Notes: a model not told the origin generated them from the letters alone. DNA of 32,004 nucleotides from Lwoffella lincolnii (GCF_002014765.1 NZ_MUYT01000008.1:99116-131119), one strand, 5' to 3'. Shown: positions 16,541-25,051, counted from the first letter of the stretch. Numbers and translations: made by a program.

Positions 16541-17515
16541 TTAAAAATGCGCCCACCCTTGTACTGTTAAATCCACTTTTTGATGATCATTCATCAGTGT
16601 TAACCCTTTCTGTGCCACGATTTCACCAATGGCAAAAATGCTGTTTGGGTATGATTGATTGAATTTTTTAAAATTTTGTTTTGTCATGGTCAAGCACAAC
16701 TGATAATCATCGCCCCCATTGATTTGATGTTGCCATTTTTGGGCATGGGGCAAGGCATCAAGTAAGGCATGGCTGGGTATGGCATCAAGCTCAATCACCG
16801 CACCGACATTTGAAGCAGTCAGAATATGCCCCAAATCCTGCCCCAAACCGTCCGAGATGTCTATCATGCTATTTGCAAAGCCGATGAGCCGTTTGCCAAG
16901 TGCCACTTGTGGGGCGGGGTATTGCATGGCTTGGCGTAATTTTTCAGGCAAGCTCTCTGGTGGTCGGTTGGCGTGTCCGTCTCCATTTAAATCGTCCAAA
17001 ATCCCATGCAAAGCAAGGCTTGCCAGCCCCACCGTATCACTGACACACACCACATCGCCCACGCATGCCCCTTGGCGTGTGATTGCCTGCCCATGTGGCA
17101 CAAATCCAAGTGCCGTTACTGAAATCGTTAAAATGGGTGAGCTTGTGGTGTCTCCCCCAATCAGCTCTACCCCAAACGGTGTGCAAGCCACCGCCAAACC
17201 CTCTGCAAACGCCTGACAAAAGTCGTCATTTGCCATGGACTTTGGTAAGGATAAGCCCACCAAAATGGCATAGGGCGTCGCTCCCATGCTGGCAAGGTCA
17301 GACAGATTGACCGCCACCGATTTATAAGCAATGGCGTGGGGGCTGGTCTCATGGACAAAATGCCGCCCTGCCACCAGCGTATCCACACAGCTGACCAGCT
17401 GGCTGTTTGGGGGAATGTTGCTGATGGCACAATCATCACCAATGCCCAACACGGTATGTTGGTGGGGAGCGGTTAGATGCTTAAAATGGGTGTGGATTAG
17501 GGAAAATTCGGACAT
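16541..17515 (-). CDS. thiL: Thiamine-monophosphate kinase
   Basis: A protein of 324 aa from ATG 17515 (MSEFSLIHTHF), the usual ThiL start; a 16-residue longer frame exists but has an atypical N terminus. It phosphorylates thiamine phosphate to the cofactor thiamine diphosphate with ATP. Motifs seen are VLGIGDDCAI near 25-34 (Mg-ATP site), VGLSLP, GGDTTSS and SMIDISDGLGQDL at about 214-226, all typical of the PurM/ThiL fold. It is 75 bp downstream of glmU and upstream of pgpA, all on the - strand, likely one transcript. Confidence 0.94.
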   Translation of the reverse strand: MSEFSLIHTHFKHLTAPHQHTVLGIGDDCAISNIPPNSQLVSCVDTLVAGRHFVHETSPHAIAYKSVAVNLSDLASMGATPYAILVGLSLPKSMANDDFCQAFAEGLAVACTPFGVELIGGDTTSSPILTISVTALGFVPHGQAITRQGACVGDVVCVSDTVGLASLALHGILDDLNGDGHANRPPESLPEKLRQAMQYPAPQVALGKRLIGFANSMIDISDGLGQDLGHILTASNVGAVIELDAIPSHALLDALPHAQKWQHQINGGDDYQLCLTMTKQNFKKFNQSYPNSIFAIGEIVAQKGLTLMNDHQKVDLTVQGWAHF

Positions 17516-17590
17516 GGTGGGTGATGGGTTGATGGACAAAGCTTGGCAGATAAAAAAGAGCAATCTGTGTTTTTGGTAGAGGTCATATGA

Positions 17591-18958
17591 TTAAGACTTT
17601 TTCTCAGGTCTTGCCCACCCATCGACTGCCATTTGACGGCTACGAGCAATCACCAATTTTTCACTTTCACAATCTTTGGTAATGGTACTGCCAGCCCCCA
17701 CGGTAACTTTATCACCAATGGCAACAGGAGCAACCAACACCGCATTTGAACCAATACGCACATCATCGCCAATGCTGGTTTTAAATTTATTCACCCCATC
17801 ATAATTTGCCGTAATTGTTCCAGCGCCGATATTGGTTTTTTGCCCAATGGTGGCATCACCCAAATAGGCCAAATGATTGGCTTTTGCCCCATCTGCCATT
17901 TGTGTGTTTTTAAGCTCGACAAAGTTACCGATATGCACATGATTGGCGGTCATCACCTTGGGGCGTAAACGGCTAAAAGGTCCAATTTGGTTATTCTTCC
18001 CCACGATGGCATTATCAAGCAGACTGTATGGGGCAATGACCGTATTATCTGCAATGTCGCTATTTTTAATGACACAACCTGCCCCAATGACGACATTATC
18101 ACCAAGCTGACAATCACCTTCAAAAATCACATTCACATCAATCTGCACATCTGTGCCACATACCAACGTCCCACGCAAATCAAAACGATTGGGGTCAAGA
18201 ACATGCACGCCTTGCTTCATCAGTTGTTTGGCTTGGTGCTGTTGCCATGTGCGTTCAAGATTGGCAAGCTGTATACGATCATTGACCCCTGCGACTTCAA
18301 AGTCAAATGTGGGAGACACAGTGGCAATTTTAATGCCATCAGCAACCGCCATTTTCACAATATCAGTTAAATAATACTCACCTTGGGTGTTGTTATTATC
18401 AAGGTGATTTAGATACTGGTGCAAAATGTCGTTAGCAACACAATACACACCACTGTTAATCTCAGTAATCAGCTGTTCGCTTGCGGTGGCATCTTTTTGC
18501 TCTACAATTGCCAATACTTTACCATCTGGGTTGCCATTTTCACGGACAACACGCCCAAGTCCAAATGGATTCGCCACCGTCATGGTCAGCATGGCAAAGG
18601 GGCCATGACTGTTGGTCAATTTATTCAGCGTATCCACCCCAATCAGTGGCACATCACCTGATAAAATCAAGGTTTTGCCTGTTTTTGGCAATATGGGCAA
18701 TGCCATCTGTACCGCATGACCTGTACCAAGCTGTTTGGTTTGCTCTACCCATGTTATTGTTTCATGTGAAAACGCATGTTTGACTTGCTCACCTGCGAAG
18801 CCAAAAATCACGATATTATTTTGGCTATTAATTTTTTTGACGGTGTCCAAAACGTGCTGTAATAAAGGCTTACCTGCCAAGGGCTGTAATACCTTTGGTT
18901 TGGTAGATTTCATGCGAGTGCCTTTACCTGCCGCCATGATGATGGTGCTTAACTGCAT
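17591..18958 (-). CDS. glmU: Bifunctional GlcNAc-1-P uridyltransferase / GlcN-1-P acetyltransferase
   Basis: A protein of 455 aa, full length. The N-terminal pyrophosphorylase domain starts STIIMAAGKGTRMKSTKPKV, the nucleotide-binding signature, with QLGTGHAVQ and the VPLIG metal/sugar site following. From about residue 250 a left-handed beta-helix of hexapeptide repeats (IGAGCVI, IGPFSRLRP, IGAGTITANYDG) forms the acetyltransferase. It completes UDP-GlcNAc synthesis begun by GlmS. It is the first gene of a probable glmU-thiL-pgpA transcript and now lies next to the left end of the prophage. Confidence 0.97.
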   Translation of the reverse strand: MQLSTIIMAAGKGTRMKSTKPKVLQPLAGKPLLQHVLDTVKKINSQNNIVIFGFAGEQVKHAFSHETITWVEQTKQLGTGHAVQMALPILPKTGKTLILSGDVPLIGVDTLNKLTNSHGPFAMLTMTVANPFGLGRVVRENGNPDGKVLAIVEQKDATASEQLITEINSGVYCVANDILHQYLNHLDNNNTQGEYYLTDIVKMAVADGIKIATVSPTFDFEVAGVNDRIQLANLERTWQQHQAKQLMKQGVHVLDPNRFDLRGTLVCGTDVQIDVNVIFEGDCQLGDNVVIGAGCVIKNSDIADNTVIAPYSLLDNAIVGKNNQIGPFSRLRPKVMTANHVHIGNFVELKNTQMADGAKANHLAYLGDATIGQKTNIGAGTITANYDGVNKFKTSIGDDVRIGSNAVLVAPVAIGDKVTVGAGSTITKDCESEKLVIARSRQMAVDGWARPEKKS

Positions 18959-19189
18959 ACCTTTGTATGTCTCCCCTATGATACAAATGTCTTTTGGTTA
19001 TCTTAACATATAAACAAAGCGGGAAGTCAAAAAGTGCTGACGATTAACCCAACAAAAAAAACAAGCACATTCAAGAATTACAAAGGAAGAAGACTAAAAC
19101 CCAGTGACACACTTTTAGCCAAACTTGCAATTTTTGTAGGCACAAAACCCAATAGATACAGTTTTAGCTTACAAACCAGAAACAGAAAG
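18959..19189. other. glmU upstream region between the gene and the tRNA terminator
   Basis: On the - strand TTGACT at about 19023-19028 and an AT-rich stretch (TATGTTAAGAT) before glmU suggest its promoter, although spacing is not ideal. A + strand frame, 19034-19228 (64 aa, very Lys/Arg-rich), crosses the terminator hairpin and ends within the attachment repeat, so it is not taken as a gene. Confidence 0.4.
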
Positions 19190-19221
19190 CAAAGAAAAAG
19201 CCAGTCTATGGCTAGACTGGC
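19190..19221 (-). terminator. Original tRNA-Glu terminator, now stranded at the prophage left end
   Basis: GCCAGTCTA (19200-19208) pairs perfectly with TAGACTGGC (19213-19221) around a 4-nt loop; read on the - strand it is followed by TTTTTCTTTG. It starts two bases from the attL repeat, exactly where a terminator would lie after the 3' end of an uninterrupted tRNA-Glu gene. Confidence 0.8.
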
Positions 19222-19222
19222 T

Positions 19223-19276
<54 letters not shown>

Positions 19277-19316
19277 TAGATTTATTCACAAATGTGTTAA
19301 GCTTACTAACAATTTG

Positions 19317-20182
19317 TTAAATATTAATCAAATCAACCACGTCTTTCAAGGTGTCTGTAGACAAGTGAGCATACTTTTGAGTGATGCGAGTATCAGAATG
19401 TCCCAACAACTGGGACACATGATATAACGGAACACCTTTTTTTACAAGTAAGCTTGCAAAAGTATGACGCAGGTCATGAATGCGACATTGTAAGCCACAT
19501 TCCTTTAATGCCCACACCCATGCTCCCCTAAATGTCTTGTAATGATAATCTGTCTTAGGATTATAAAAGACCCATTGATAATGTATGTAATCAATATCAT
19601 CAATTACCTGTAATGCTTTGTCATTCAAAGGCTTATAAACCGTTTTCTTGTTCTTTGATAAAGAATTTTTAATGATGATACAACGGTTTTCAAGGTCAAC
19701 GCACTTCCATGTTAGTGTTAATATCTCATTAGACCTAGAGCCAGTGTATAACAACAAGGCAATATAAACATAGAACATAGGGTTAGGGTATCTCTTGCAA
19801 GTATCTAATAGCCTTTTGCATTCATCACTAGATAGATACCTTGGTAAGTAAACTTCTTCAAAGAGTTTAAAACCATTGAATGGATTTTTATAATTTGTTT
19901 CATGATGCAAATTATAATAATTAATCGCAGAGCGGATAATTGTCAACTCACGGTTAATGGTCGCATTCTTGACACCTTGCACATTACGCAAGGTGGCATA
20001 TTACGCAAGGTGGCATAATCATGAATATCTTGTATGCTGATGCTTTCTAACCGCTCAAAAAACTGTAAGTGATAAAACTTCTCACCATATTCATGATTGG
20101 ATTGATATAATCCATTGTGTTGATAAAACTGTAAAATTTCTTGATAAATCATGTTTAAATACTCTAAATTGCAGGGCAACAT
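19317..20182 (-). pseudogene. int: Tyrosine integrase split by a 17-bp tandem duplication
   Basis: The C-terminal part (19317-19991) has the tyrosine recombinase catalytic set: Arg in TGSRSNEILTL, the HDLRHTFAS box, the LLGH box and the nucleophile in ITQKYAHLS. The N-terminal part (to 20182, MLPCNLEYLN...) lies in another frame and ends after IHDYATLRN. ATTACGCAAGGTGGCAT occurs twice in tandem (19983-19999 and 20000-20016); taking one copy out joins the frames as IHDYATLRNVQGVKNATINRE, giving an integrase of about 283 aa. The shift is therefore a recent duplication in an otherwise intact gene. The 224-aa piece alone lacks the N-terminal core-binding part and is probably inactive. The gene ends 40 bp from attL. 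Confidence 0.85.
19983..20016. repeat. Perfect 17-bp tandem duplication inside int
   Basis: Copies at 19983-19999 and 20000-20016 are identical and adjacent. 17 is not a multiple of three, so the duplication shifts the int frame. Confidence 0.95.
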
Positions 20183-20196
20183 TACCCATTAGAGTA

Positions 20197-20478
20197 TTAA
20201 GCCAATTCAAGTAATTGTGGCTGTTTATCAAGTAATCTAAGTAATGTTTGAGCTGGACCTGTAGGATTTGTTCTGCCTTGTTCCCAATTCTGTAGGGTTC
20301 TAGGGCTAATACACAGACGCTTAGCAAAATCAATTTGGGAAAGACCTGTTTTGTCTCTTATTTCTTTGACATCAGGTACTTCAACAACAAATACCCTAGA
20401 TGGTTTTTTATCACCTTTGGCGATGCTTAATGCTTCTTGAGCAGATGCAAACAATAAATCAAAATCTTCTTTATCCAT
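20197..20478 (-). CDS. HigA/NadS-type antitoxin with XRE helix-turn-helix
   Basis: A protein of 93 aa. The C-terminal half is an XRE DNA-binding domain (VKEIRDKTGLSQIDFAKRL then SPRTLQNWEQGR), as in HigA/NadS antitoxins. The N-terminal half is the part that would bind toxin. It overlaps the toxin gene by 8 bp and follows it, the toxin-first order typical of higBA. It likely neutralises the toxin and represses the shared promoter through the palindrome at 20839-20859. Confidence 0.88.
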   Translation of the reverse strand: MDKEDFDLLFASAQEALSIAKGDKKPSRVFVVEVPDVKEIRDKTGLSQIDFAKRLCISPRTLQNWEQGRTNPTGPAQTLLRLLDKQPQLLELA

Positions 20479-20815
20479 TATGTGCCTTCTTAATTGCTAA
20501 AATGACTTGTTTTAAGCGGTTTTTGTCTTTGTCACTAATATTAATGGTATTGCTTTTGGCATACACCGAGAGCATATAAAATATGCCAAACTCATCTAAG
20601 TAGTAATACAAAACACGAATACCGCCCCTTTTTCCTTTTCCAGTATTGGGTAATACCCACCTCACTTTACGGACACCACCAGTTCCTGGTATTAGATCAC
20701 CAACTTCAGGATTTTCAGATAAAAAACTTTGAAAGTCACTATAACTGTCGTCAATCAATAAATTAGTGATTTGTTTGGTAAAAACAGTGGTTTCAATAAA
20801 GTGTAGTAGTCGCAT
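20471..20815 (-). CDS. RelE/HigB-type toxin
   Basis: A protein of 114 aa of the RelE-like family (COG4737 type). The recognisable run is DLIPGTGGVRKVRW, GKRGGIRVLYYYL, FYMLSVYAKS and the terminal helix KDKNRLKQVI. Related toxins cut mRNA on the ribosome. AGGGGG precedes the ATG. The pair sits between zot and int, a common cargo position, and would favour retention of the prophage. Confidence 0.88.
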   Translation of the reverse strand: MRLLHFIETTVFTKQITNLLIDDSYSDFQSFLSENPEVGDLIPGTGGVRKVRWVLPNTGKGKRGGIRVLYYYLDEFGIFYMLSVYAKSNTINISDKDKNRLKQVILAIKKAHNG

Positions 20816-20838
20816 AAATCCCCCTAAGAAAGATAATA

Positions 20839-20859
20839 TTATACGCTTTTAGCGTATAA
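20839..20859 (-). promoter_or_regulatory. Palindromic operator/promoter of the toxin-antitoxin pair
   Basis: TTATACGCT and AGCGTATAA form a perfect 9-bp inverted repeat with a 3-bp centre, between the zot stop and the toxin start. On the - strand it contains TATAAT-like DNA (GCGTATAATATT), so a repressor bound here would block the promoter. Confidence 0.65.
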
Positions 20860-20860
20860 A

Positions 20861-21874
20861 TCAATAATTGTTTGCCATAAATTGGGCATCAACCGACTGT
20901 TTAAATAATGGTTTTTCGCCATTAGCGTATTGCATGCACTCATCTAATGGCATGGGTATGTGTTGACCGCTTTGACTGTATGTTTTGCATTTACCACCAA
21001 AGCTAATGACATTGGCAGGCTGTGACTGCTGTTTGAGTTGGGCTAATTGCTGTTCAAGCTGGATTTTTTGTATTTCTTGGTTGAGTTTGTCTATGTCTGT
21101 TTGCAATTGGGTTTCATATTGCTGATTTTGTATTTTTTCTGCTTGCTGTTGCTCTGTGTTAACTGATAATGTGGTTTGCTGATATGGATTTTCTTGTACT
21201 TTTACTGTTTGTTCTTTGCCATAAAGTGTTGTTAGAAAGTTGTTTTGTTTAAAGAGCAGGTTATAAGCGAAATAGCCCATTAACAATATGCCAGCAATGC
21301 CAGCAAATATGCGTTTTGGTATGCGTGCTTTATGCGTATGTTGGGTGGCAGATTTATAATACTTATAAAGGTCTTTAGGGTAGTTAAATCTGAAAGTATG
21401 TTCTGCCAGTTTTTTGTTGCTTGGTGCATTTGGGGCATCGACACAGTAAGCCCACTGATAGACAGTAGCAGCAGTTAAGCCCCAGCCACGGTGCAAATGC
21501 AGATGTACACCAACGACTGCTCTAAAACTGGGGTGTAGCAAAACTGGAAATTGGGTTATGCCGTAAATGTCATGTCCTGTGTGTCGGTGAACTTGTAGAG
21601 CGTCACAAACTTCATTTTCAAAGCGAGATTTTTTAAATTCGTTTCTTTGTTGTATTTCATCGTAAAAGATGATTGAGCCATCAGGCGTATCACGCCAATC
21701 ATCAGGGGCAGGTTCAACACCTTTAATATTTAAGCCATCGATGTCTGAATAAATTGTTCTTGGCTCTTTGCCTTCTTGTAATAGCTTTTCATTTTGTTTA
21801 GTGTATTCAATAATTTTTGAGACAGCATATAAGGTTTTACCAGCCCCTGGCGTACCCGTTATCAGTGTAATCAT
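20861..21874 (-). CDS. zot: Zot/pI-like phage assembly ATPase
   Basis: A protein of 337 aa. Walker A GTPGAGKT (7-14) and Walker B SIIFYDEIQ (67-75) belong to the Zonular occludens toxin domain (PF05707), whose normal job is extrusion of filamentous virions through the inner membrane. One transmembrane helix near 196-212 (IFAGIAGILLMGYFAYNLLF) separates the cytoplasmic ATPase from a periplasmic Gln-rich coiled coil (about 245-290), with two Cys in the last 45 residues. The name Zot reflects the Vibrio protein; no toxin role is implied. Confidence 0.93.
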   Translation of the reverse strand: MITLITGTPGAGKTLYAVSKIIEYTKQNEKLLQEGKEPRTIYSDIDGLNIKGVEPAPDDWRDTPDGSIIFYDEIQQRNEFKKSRFENEVCDALQVHRHTGHDIYGITQFPVLLHPSFRAVVGVHLHLHRGWGLTAATVYQWAYCVDAPNAPSNKKLAEHTFRFNYPKDLYKYYKSATQHTHKARIPKRIFAGIAGILLMGYFAYNLLFKQNNFLTTLYGKEQTVKVQENPYQQTTLSVNTEQQQAEKIQNQQYETQLQTDIDKLNQEIQKIQLEQQLAQLKQQSQPANVISFGGKCKTYSQSGQHIPMPLDECMQYANGEKPLFKQSVDAQFMANNY

Positions 21875-21894
21875 AATTTAACCTTTTTTTTGGG

Positions 21895-21917
21895 GCGTGC
21901 CGTCGTCCTAGGCACGC
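21895..21917. other. GC-rich hairpin between the pVI-like gene and zot
   Basis: GCGTGCC (21895-21901) and GGCACGC (21911-21917) pair perfectly. Read on the - strand no T-run follows, so it is more likely an mRNA-stabilising or attenuating hairpin than a full terminator. Confidence 0.45.
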
Positions 21918-22205
21918 TTATTTTTTCTTAAGAAATACGCCACTGGCATTCATCGCTGAACGAGCAACCACGGCAGAAAGAACTACAGAGAAAGCATAAT
22001 CAATACTTGATAAACCCATTAGGCTTAGCATGTTCGCTGGCAGTGAGTTAAGGTCATTTGTGATTTTAGCTATATAAGTATTGATCGCACCAGTAACAAC
22101 CATAGTTGAACCAAATGTTAAGCCAGCACCAGTTAAGATATTTTTTAATAGCCCACTTTCACGACTTTCTAAAACTTTAGCTAGTATCGATGCAAGACCT
22201 TTCAT
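21918..22205 (-). CDS. pVI-like minor coat protein (DUF2523 type)
   Basis: A protein of 95 aa with two or three hydrophobic segments (TFGSTMVVTGAI near 30-41, DYAFSVVLSAVVARSAM near 69-85) and a basic KKK end. Size, topology and position between the pIII-like gene and zot match inovirus pVI/DUF2523 proteins that cap one virion end. It starts 4 bp inside the end of the adhesin gene. Confidence 0.8.
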   Translation of the reverse strand: MKGLASILAKVLESRESGLLKNILTGAGLTFGSTMVVTGAINTYIAKITNDLNSLPANMLSLMGLSSIDYAFSVVLSAVVARSAMNASGVFLKKK

Positions 22206-23866
22206 GATTTAATGCCCGTTAAAATATAAGCAGCCATAAGCGTAGATAAGACTTTAACAAGCCAAGATAAGCTAATGGCAAGCTGGCAAAGGTTAGCGTA
22301 AGAAATGGTTATGTTCATTTGTCTACCAACAATAGAAAATGGAATTTGTGTGTCTGGTGGGCAAGTTTTTGCAAAAGAAACATTAACAGAATTGATAGGT
22401 ATTTTAGGTTCATCTATTTTTATTTCTGTATTTTCTTGTTTGGTTAATTCTTCTTCCTTTGTAATAGCTTCAATGGCTTCAACAATTCTGTCTGTGTTGG
22501 CTTTGGCATCAGCTTTGGCTTGGGCCCTTGCTTGTTCTTGCTGTCTTTGTAGTTCGGCTATGGCTGACTCGATGTCTTTAACTGATGATACGACCTTTTC
22601 ATTTTCTCTTGCTTGAGCTTCTAGCTGTTTGTTGATTGCGTCTTTAAATGCGTCTGTTGCATTTTGGTTGTTAATCTTTGCTTGTTCAATGGCTTCATCT
22701 ATTTTGCGGTTGATGAGTTCACCGTTTAAGCCTTTTTCAAGTGCGTCATGTATGTTGTCTAAGCCTACTTTGGTTACGTCTTTGTTTGTTCTTAATTCAT
22801 CTATGACACGGTCTATGTTTGTATTGACAAGTTTGCCTTGTACAAGCATTTCATCTATTGCTATTTTGGTTTTCTTTTGTCTTTCTAGTATTTCATCGGT
22901 TTGTGTATTGATGACCCTTGTTGTTGTTTGTTGTTCTGATATGATTTGGTCTTGTTTGCCTGCTAATCTGTCAAAATCTGATGATATGCGATTGGCTAGT
23001 GATGATATGGCGTTTGTGATGCTTGATATGTCAATTGGTGGTGCTTTTTTGTTTGTTTCGTCTTTGCTGTTTTGATTTGTTTGGCTTGTTTCATTTGTGT
23101 TTGTTTGGTCATTGATGATGGTGGCATTGGTTTCTAGTGTTTCGTTATATGAGCCTGCTTTGATTGCTTCTCTGACAACTTGTTCTAAGCCTGCTTGGAC
23201 TTCTTTGTTGCCTTGTTTTGCTTGAGCTATTGCTTGTTCGGCAACTGCGTCAAGTGGTAGGGTTTTTTCAATGATTTCGCCTTTGGCGTATTTACTGCCT
23301 GAATAGGTAACCTTATAACCACTTGGAATTATATCATCTTTATTTACTATATAATCAACACTGATAACACAATTAAAAGACCAGCCATAATTATAATGAT
23401 TAATTGCCAGATAGTATTTGCCTCTATCTGAGCCATATCCATTAGATAAACGAGAATAAAATCTGCTTTGGCTACCAAGAAATGCAGAAGATTTGGCATA
23501 GTTACAAGCTTCTTCTGCTGATGTGAAAGATTTGCCATAAAATATGTATTCAAATCCTTGTGCTGAATCTTTGTATTTGATTGCTGAGCCATCTGTCATG
23601 ACCCAGTCTACACCATCTAATAATGTGCTTACTGTGCTGTGTAGTAGGGATAAACCGTTTAATGTGCGTAAGAATTTGCTTACTGCTGATACACTTGGGG
23701 TTATTTTTGCTATTGATTTTTTATTGCCTTTGATTGCTTCTACAAATGTTGTTGAGCCTACTGCATTAACCTTAGTTGCTGTCCATGATGCGACACTGGC
23801 ATAGGCAAGCAGTGGGTATGTCGCTATTATGATGCTTAGTAAGATGGCTAGGGCTTGTTTTGTCAT
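22202..23866 (-). CDS. TspB/pIII-like adsorption protein
   Basis: A protein of 554 aa. A signal peptide (ALAILLSIIIATYPLLAYA, cleavage near residue 23) leads into a globular domain with ACNYAKSSAF and FNCVISVDY cysteines, then a Thr/Asn/Gln-rich linker (about 250-275), a long coiled coil (about 290-480), a small Cys-containing domain (CPPDTQIPF) and a C-terminal membrane anchor (LSWLVKVLSTLMAAYIL). This is the layout of Neisseria TspB and of phage pIII: host binding at the tip, anchor for release at the end. The codon and amino-acid pattern of the coiled coil is low-complexity. Confidence 0.85.
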   Translation of the reverse strand: MTKQALAILLSIIIATYPLLAYASVASWTATKVNAVGSTTFVEAIKGNKKSIAKITPSVSAVSKFLRTLNGLSLLHSTVSTLLDGVDWVMTDGSAIKYKDSAQGFEYIFYGKSFTSAEEACNYAKSSAFLGSQSRFYSRLSNGYGSDRGKYYLAINHYNYGWSFNCVISVDYIVNKDDIIPSGYKVTYSGSKYAKGEIIEKTLPLDAVAEQAIAQAKQGNKEVQAGLEQVVREAIKAGSYNETLETNATIINDQTNTNETSQTNQNSKDETNKKAPPIDISSITNAISSLANRISSDFDRLAGKQDQIISEQQTTTRVINTQTDEILERQKKTKIAIDEMLVQGKLVNTNIDRVIDELRTNKDVTKVGLDNIHDALEKGLNGELINRKIDEAIEQAKINNQNATDAFKDAINKQLEAQARENEKVVSSVKDIESAIAELQRQQEQARAQAKADAKANTDRIVEAIEAITKEEELTKQENTEIKIDEPKIPINSVNVSFAKTCPPDTQIPFSIVGRQMNITISYANLCQLAISLSWLVKVLSTLMAAYILTGIKS

Positions 23867-23977
23867 TTGGCAAATCTTAGGCAGTAAATGTCATTTCATC
23901 AATAAGTAAAAAGAGAGAGTGACAATTATGACAAAAAACCAGTTTAATATATTAGGTTCTGTTGACATTAACATTGA
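23867..23977. other. Short spacer between the adhesin and the Tyr/Asp-tailed protein genes
   Basis: 111 bp. A + strand 20-codon frame begins ATGACAAAAAACCAG at 23929, opposite to all coat genes and with a poor ribosome site; not called. Confidence 0.3.
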
Positions 23978-24487
23978 TTATCTCGTTTGAATTGGGTTGC
24001 CAAAGTCATCATATTCAAGGTCATTATCATAGTAGTAATCACCATAATCATCATCTTGATAATACATTTGGGCAACATGGTGTGGGTCATAGCCAACATA
24101 ATCATATTGATGCTCATCAAGCTTAACGTTGTTTAAGTCAAGTGATTTAAGGTAGTAATAAGCATCTTTGCGTTGCTGTTTTTGTTCTCTGAGCTGTTGC
24201 TTTTTTATGTCACTTGCGTGTAGTAATTCGTATTCGGCAGCCAGTTTTTTAAAATTTAAAAAGTCTTTGGCGGCTTCATGTTCAGTTTTGTAGTTGTCTT
24301 GTCTATTTTGATAAAATGCTTGAAACTCTGTGTTTGAGTTTGGGTTTTCTAAAAATATTGCTTGGCGGTATTTTTTATAAGCTACCAATGCTATGGCAAT
24401 GGCTACAAATATTGATAAAACGTATAAAATGACATTTAAAATGCCTGTGAATGTGTTTAACAATTCAGAGAAGATAGCATTTAACAT
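23978..24487 (-). CDS. Phage membrane protein with a Tyr/Asp-rich tail
   Basis: A protein of 169 aa that I cannot assign to a family. One N-terminal hydrophobic helix (about 14-37, TGILNVILYVLSIFVAIAIA) is followed by a charged helical middle (HEAAKDFLNFKKLAAEYELL) and a strikingly acidic aromatic tail from about 128 (YQDDDYGDYYYDNDLEYDD). It sits between the major coat and adhesin genes, where inoviruses encode minor structural or assembly proteins, so a virion or assembly role is inferred. Confidence 0.7.
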   Translation of the reverse strand: MLNAIFSELLNTFTGILNVILYVLSIFVAIAIALVAYKKYRQAIFLENPNSNTEFQAFYQNRQDNYKTEHEAAKDFLNFKKLAAEYELLHASDIKKQQLREQKQQRKDAYYYLKSLDLNNVKLDEHQYDYVGYDPHHVAQMYYQDDDYGDYYYDNDLEYDDFGNPIQTR

Positions 24488-24503
24488 AGTACCATCCTTT
24501 TGA

Positions 24504-24526
24504 TTATGGGCTAAAACAGCCCATAA
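24504..24526. other. Hairpin downstream of the major coat gene
   Basis: TTATGGGCT (24504-24512) and AGCCCATAA (24518-24526) form a perfect 9-bp stem with a 5-nt loop, 26 bp after the coat gene. In the coat direction no T-run follows. Ff phages have a terminator in the same place; here it may protect the coat mRNA or give partial attenuation. Confidence 0.6.
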
Positions 24527-24552
24527 CCTTGTGCTTTTTTGTAGTTACGTGG

Positions 24553-24819
24553 TTAGACAGAGAATAAAGCACGCTTAACCCAACGCCAGCCGACAATAGC
24601 AACACCGATAGTAAGAGCAACAGCGATTACAGCAGTGACAGCTGTTTTTACACCTTCCATCTGTGTTGTCAGCTCTGATAAATCAAGTGCAGCTTGTGCT
24701 TGAGCTGATGACAATGCTAAGACACCAATGGCAGTTGCAGGAGCAATAGCACGAGTGAAAAAGCCAGTTTTTTCTTGTTTTACGGCAACAAGAGAGCCGT
24801 TTTCTTTGTTAGTGTTCAT
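24553..24819 (-). CDS. Major coat protein (pVIII-like)
   Basis: A protein of 88 aa. It has a long basic leader ending ALSSAQAQA (cleavage near 43), then a mature part of about 45 aa: acidic amphipathic start (ALDLSELTTQMEG), hydrophobic helix (AVTAVIAVALTIGVAIVGW) and basic end (RWVKRALFSV) that faces the DNA. This is the classic pVIII design. Confidence 0.92.
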   Translation of the reverse strand: MNTNKENGSLVAVKQEKTGFFTRAIAPATAIGVLALSSAQAQAALDLSELTTQMEGVKTAVTAVIAVALTIGVAIVGWRWVKRALFSV

Positions 24820-24830
24820 GACATTAGTTC

Positions 24831-25034
24831 CTATATTGAGAACAACATTTTTTTAACAATCTTATATGAAAAAACCAGCATAAACAGAGTAACAGACATT
24901 GAAGTTAAACCTAATGCTTGCTCGCCTGTTATGGCTAAGTCTGTGAGCGTAGATTGTTGTACCGCCCACGTTTTGCAGTCATAACCGCCGTAAATGTTCC
25001 TAACTGTTTCCAGTTCAGCACATACATAAGCCAT
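24831..25034 (-). CDS. Small minor coat-like membrane protein
   Basis: A protein of 67 aa with one C-terminal hydrophobic helix (SMSVTLFMLVFSYKIVKKML) and a basic end that mimics the coat protein's. Two Cys lie in the N-terminal outer part (YVCAELE, YDCKTW). Its place just before the major coat gene matches pVII/pIX-type end proteins; assignment is by position and topology. Confidence 0.7.
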   Translation of the reverse strand: MAYVCAELETVRNIYGGYDCKTWAVQQSTLTDLAITGEQALGLTSMSVTLFMLVFSYKIVKKMLFSI

Positions 25035-25051
25035 GATTGCAAAATCCTTTG

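Noticed and set aside
20861..21874. Zot as a host-damaging toxin
   Set aside because: The context is a complete inovirus morphogenesis operon, and the Walker ATPase fits the assembly role of pI; nothing here supports secretion of a toxin fragment.
21895..21917. Terminator between the pVI-like gene and zot
   Set aside because: The T-run is on the wrong side for leftward transcription, so it was kept only as a hairpin.
22305..23075. Long + strand frames opposite the pIII-like gene
   Set aside because: They mirror the low-complexity coiled coil of the real gene and have no ribosome sites.
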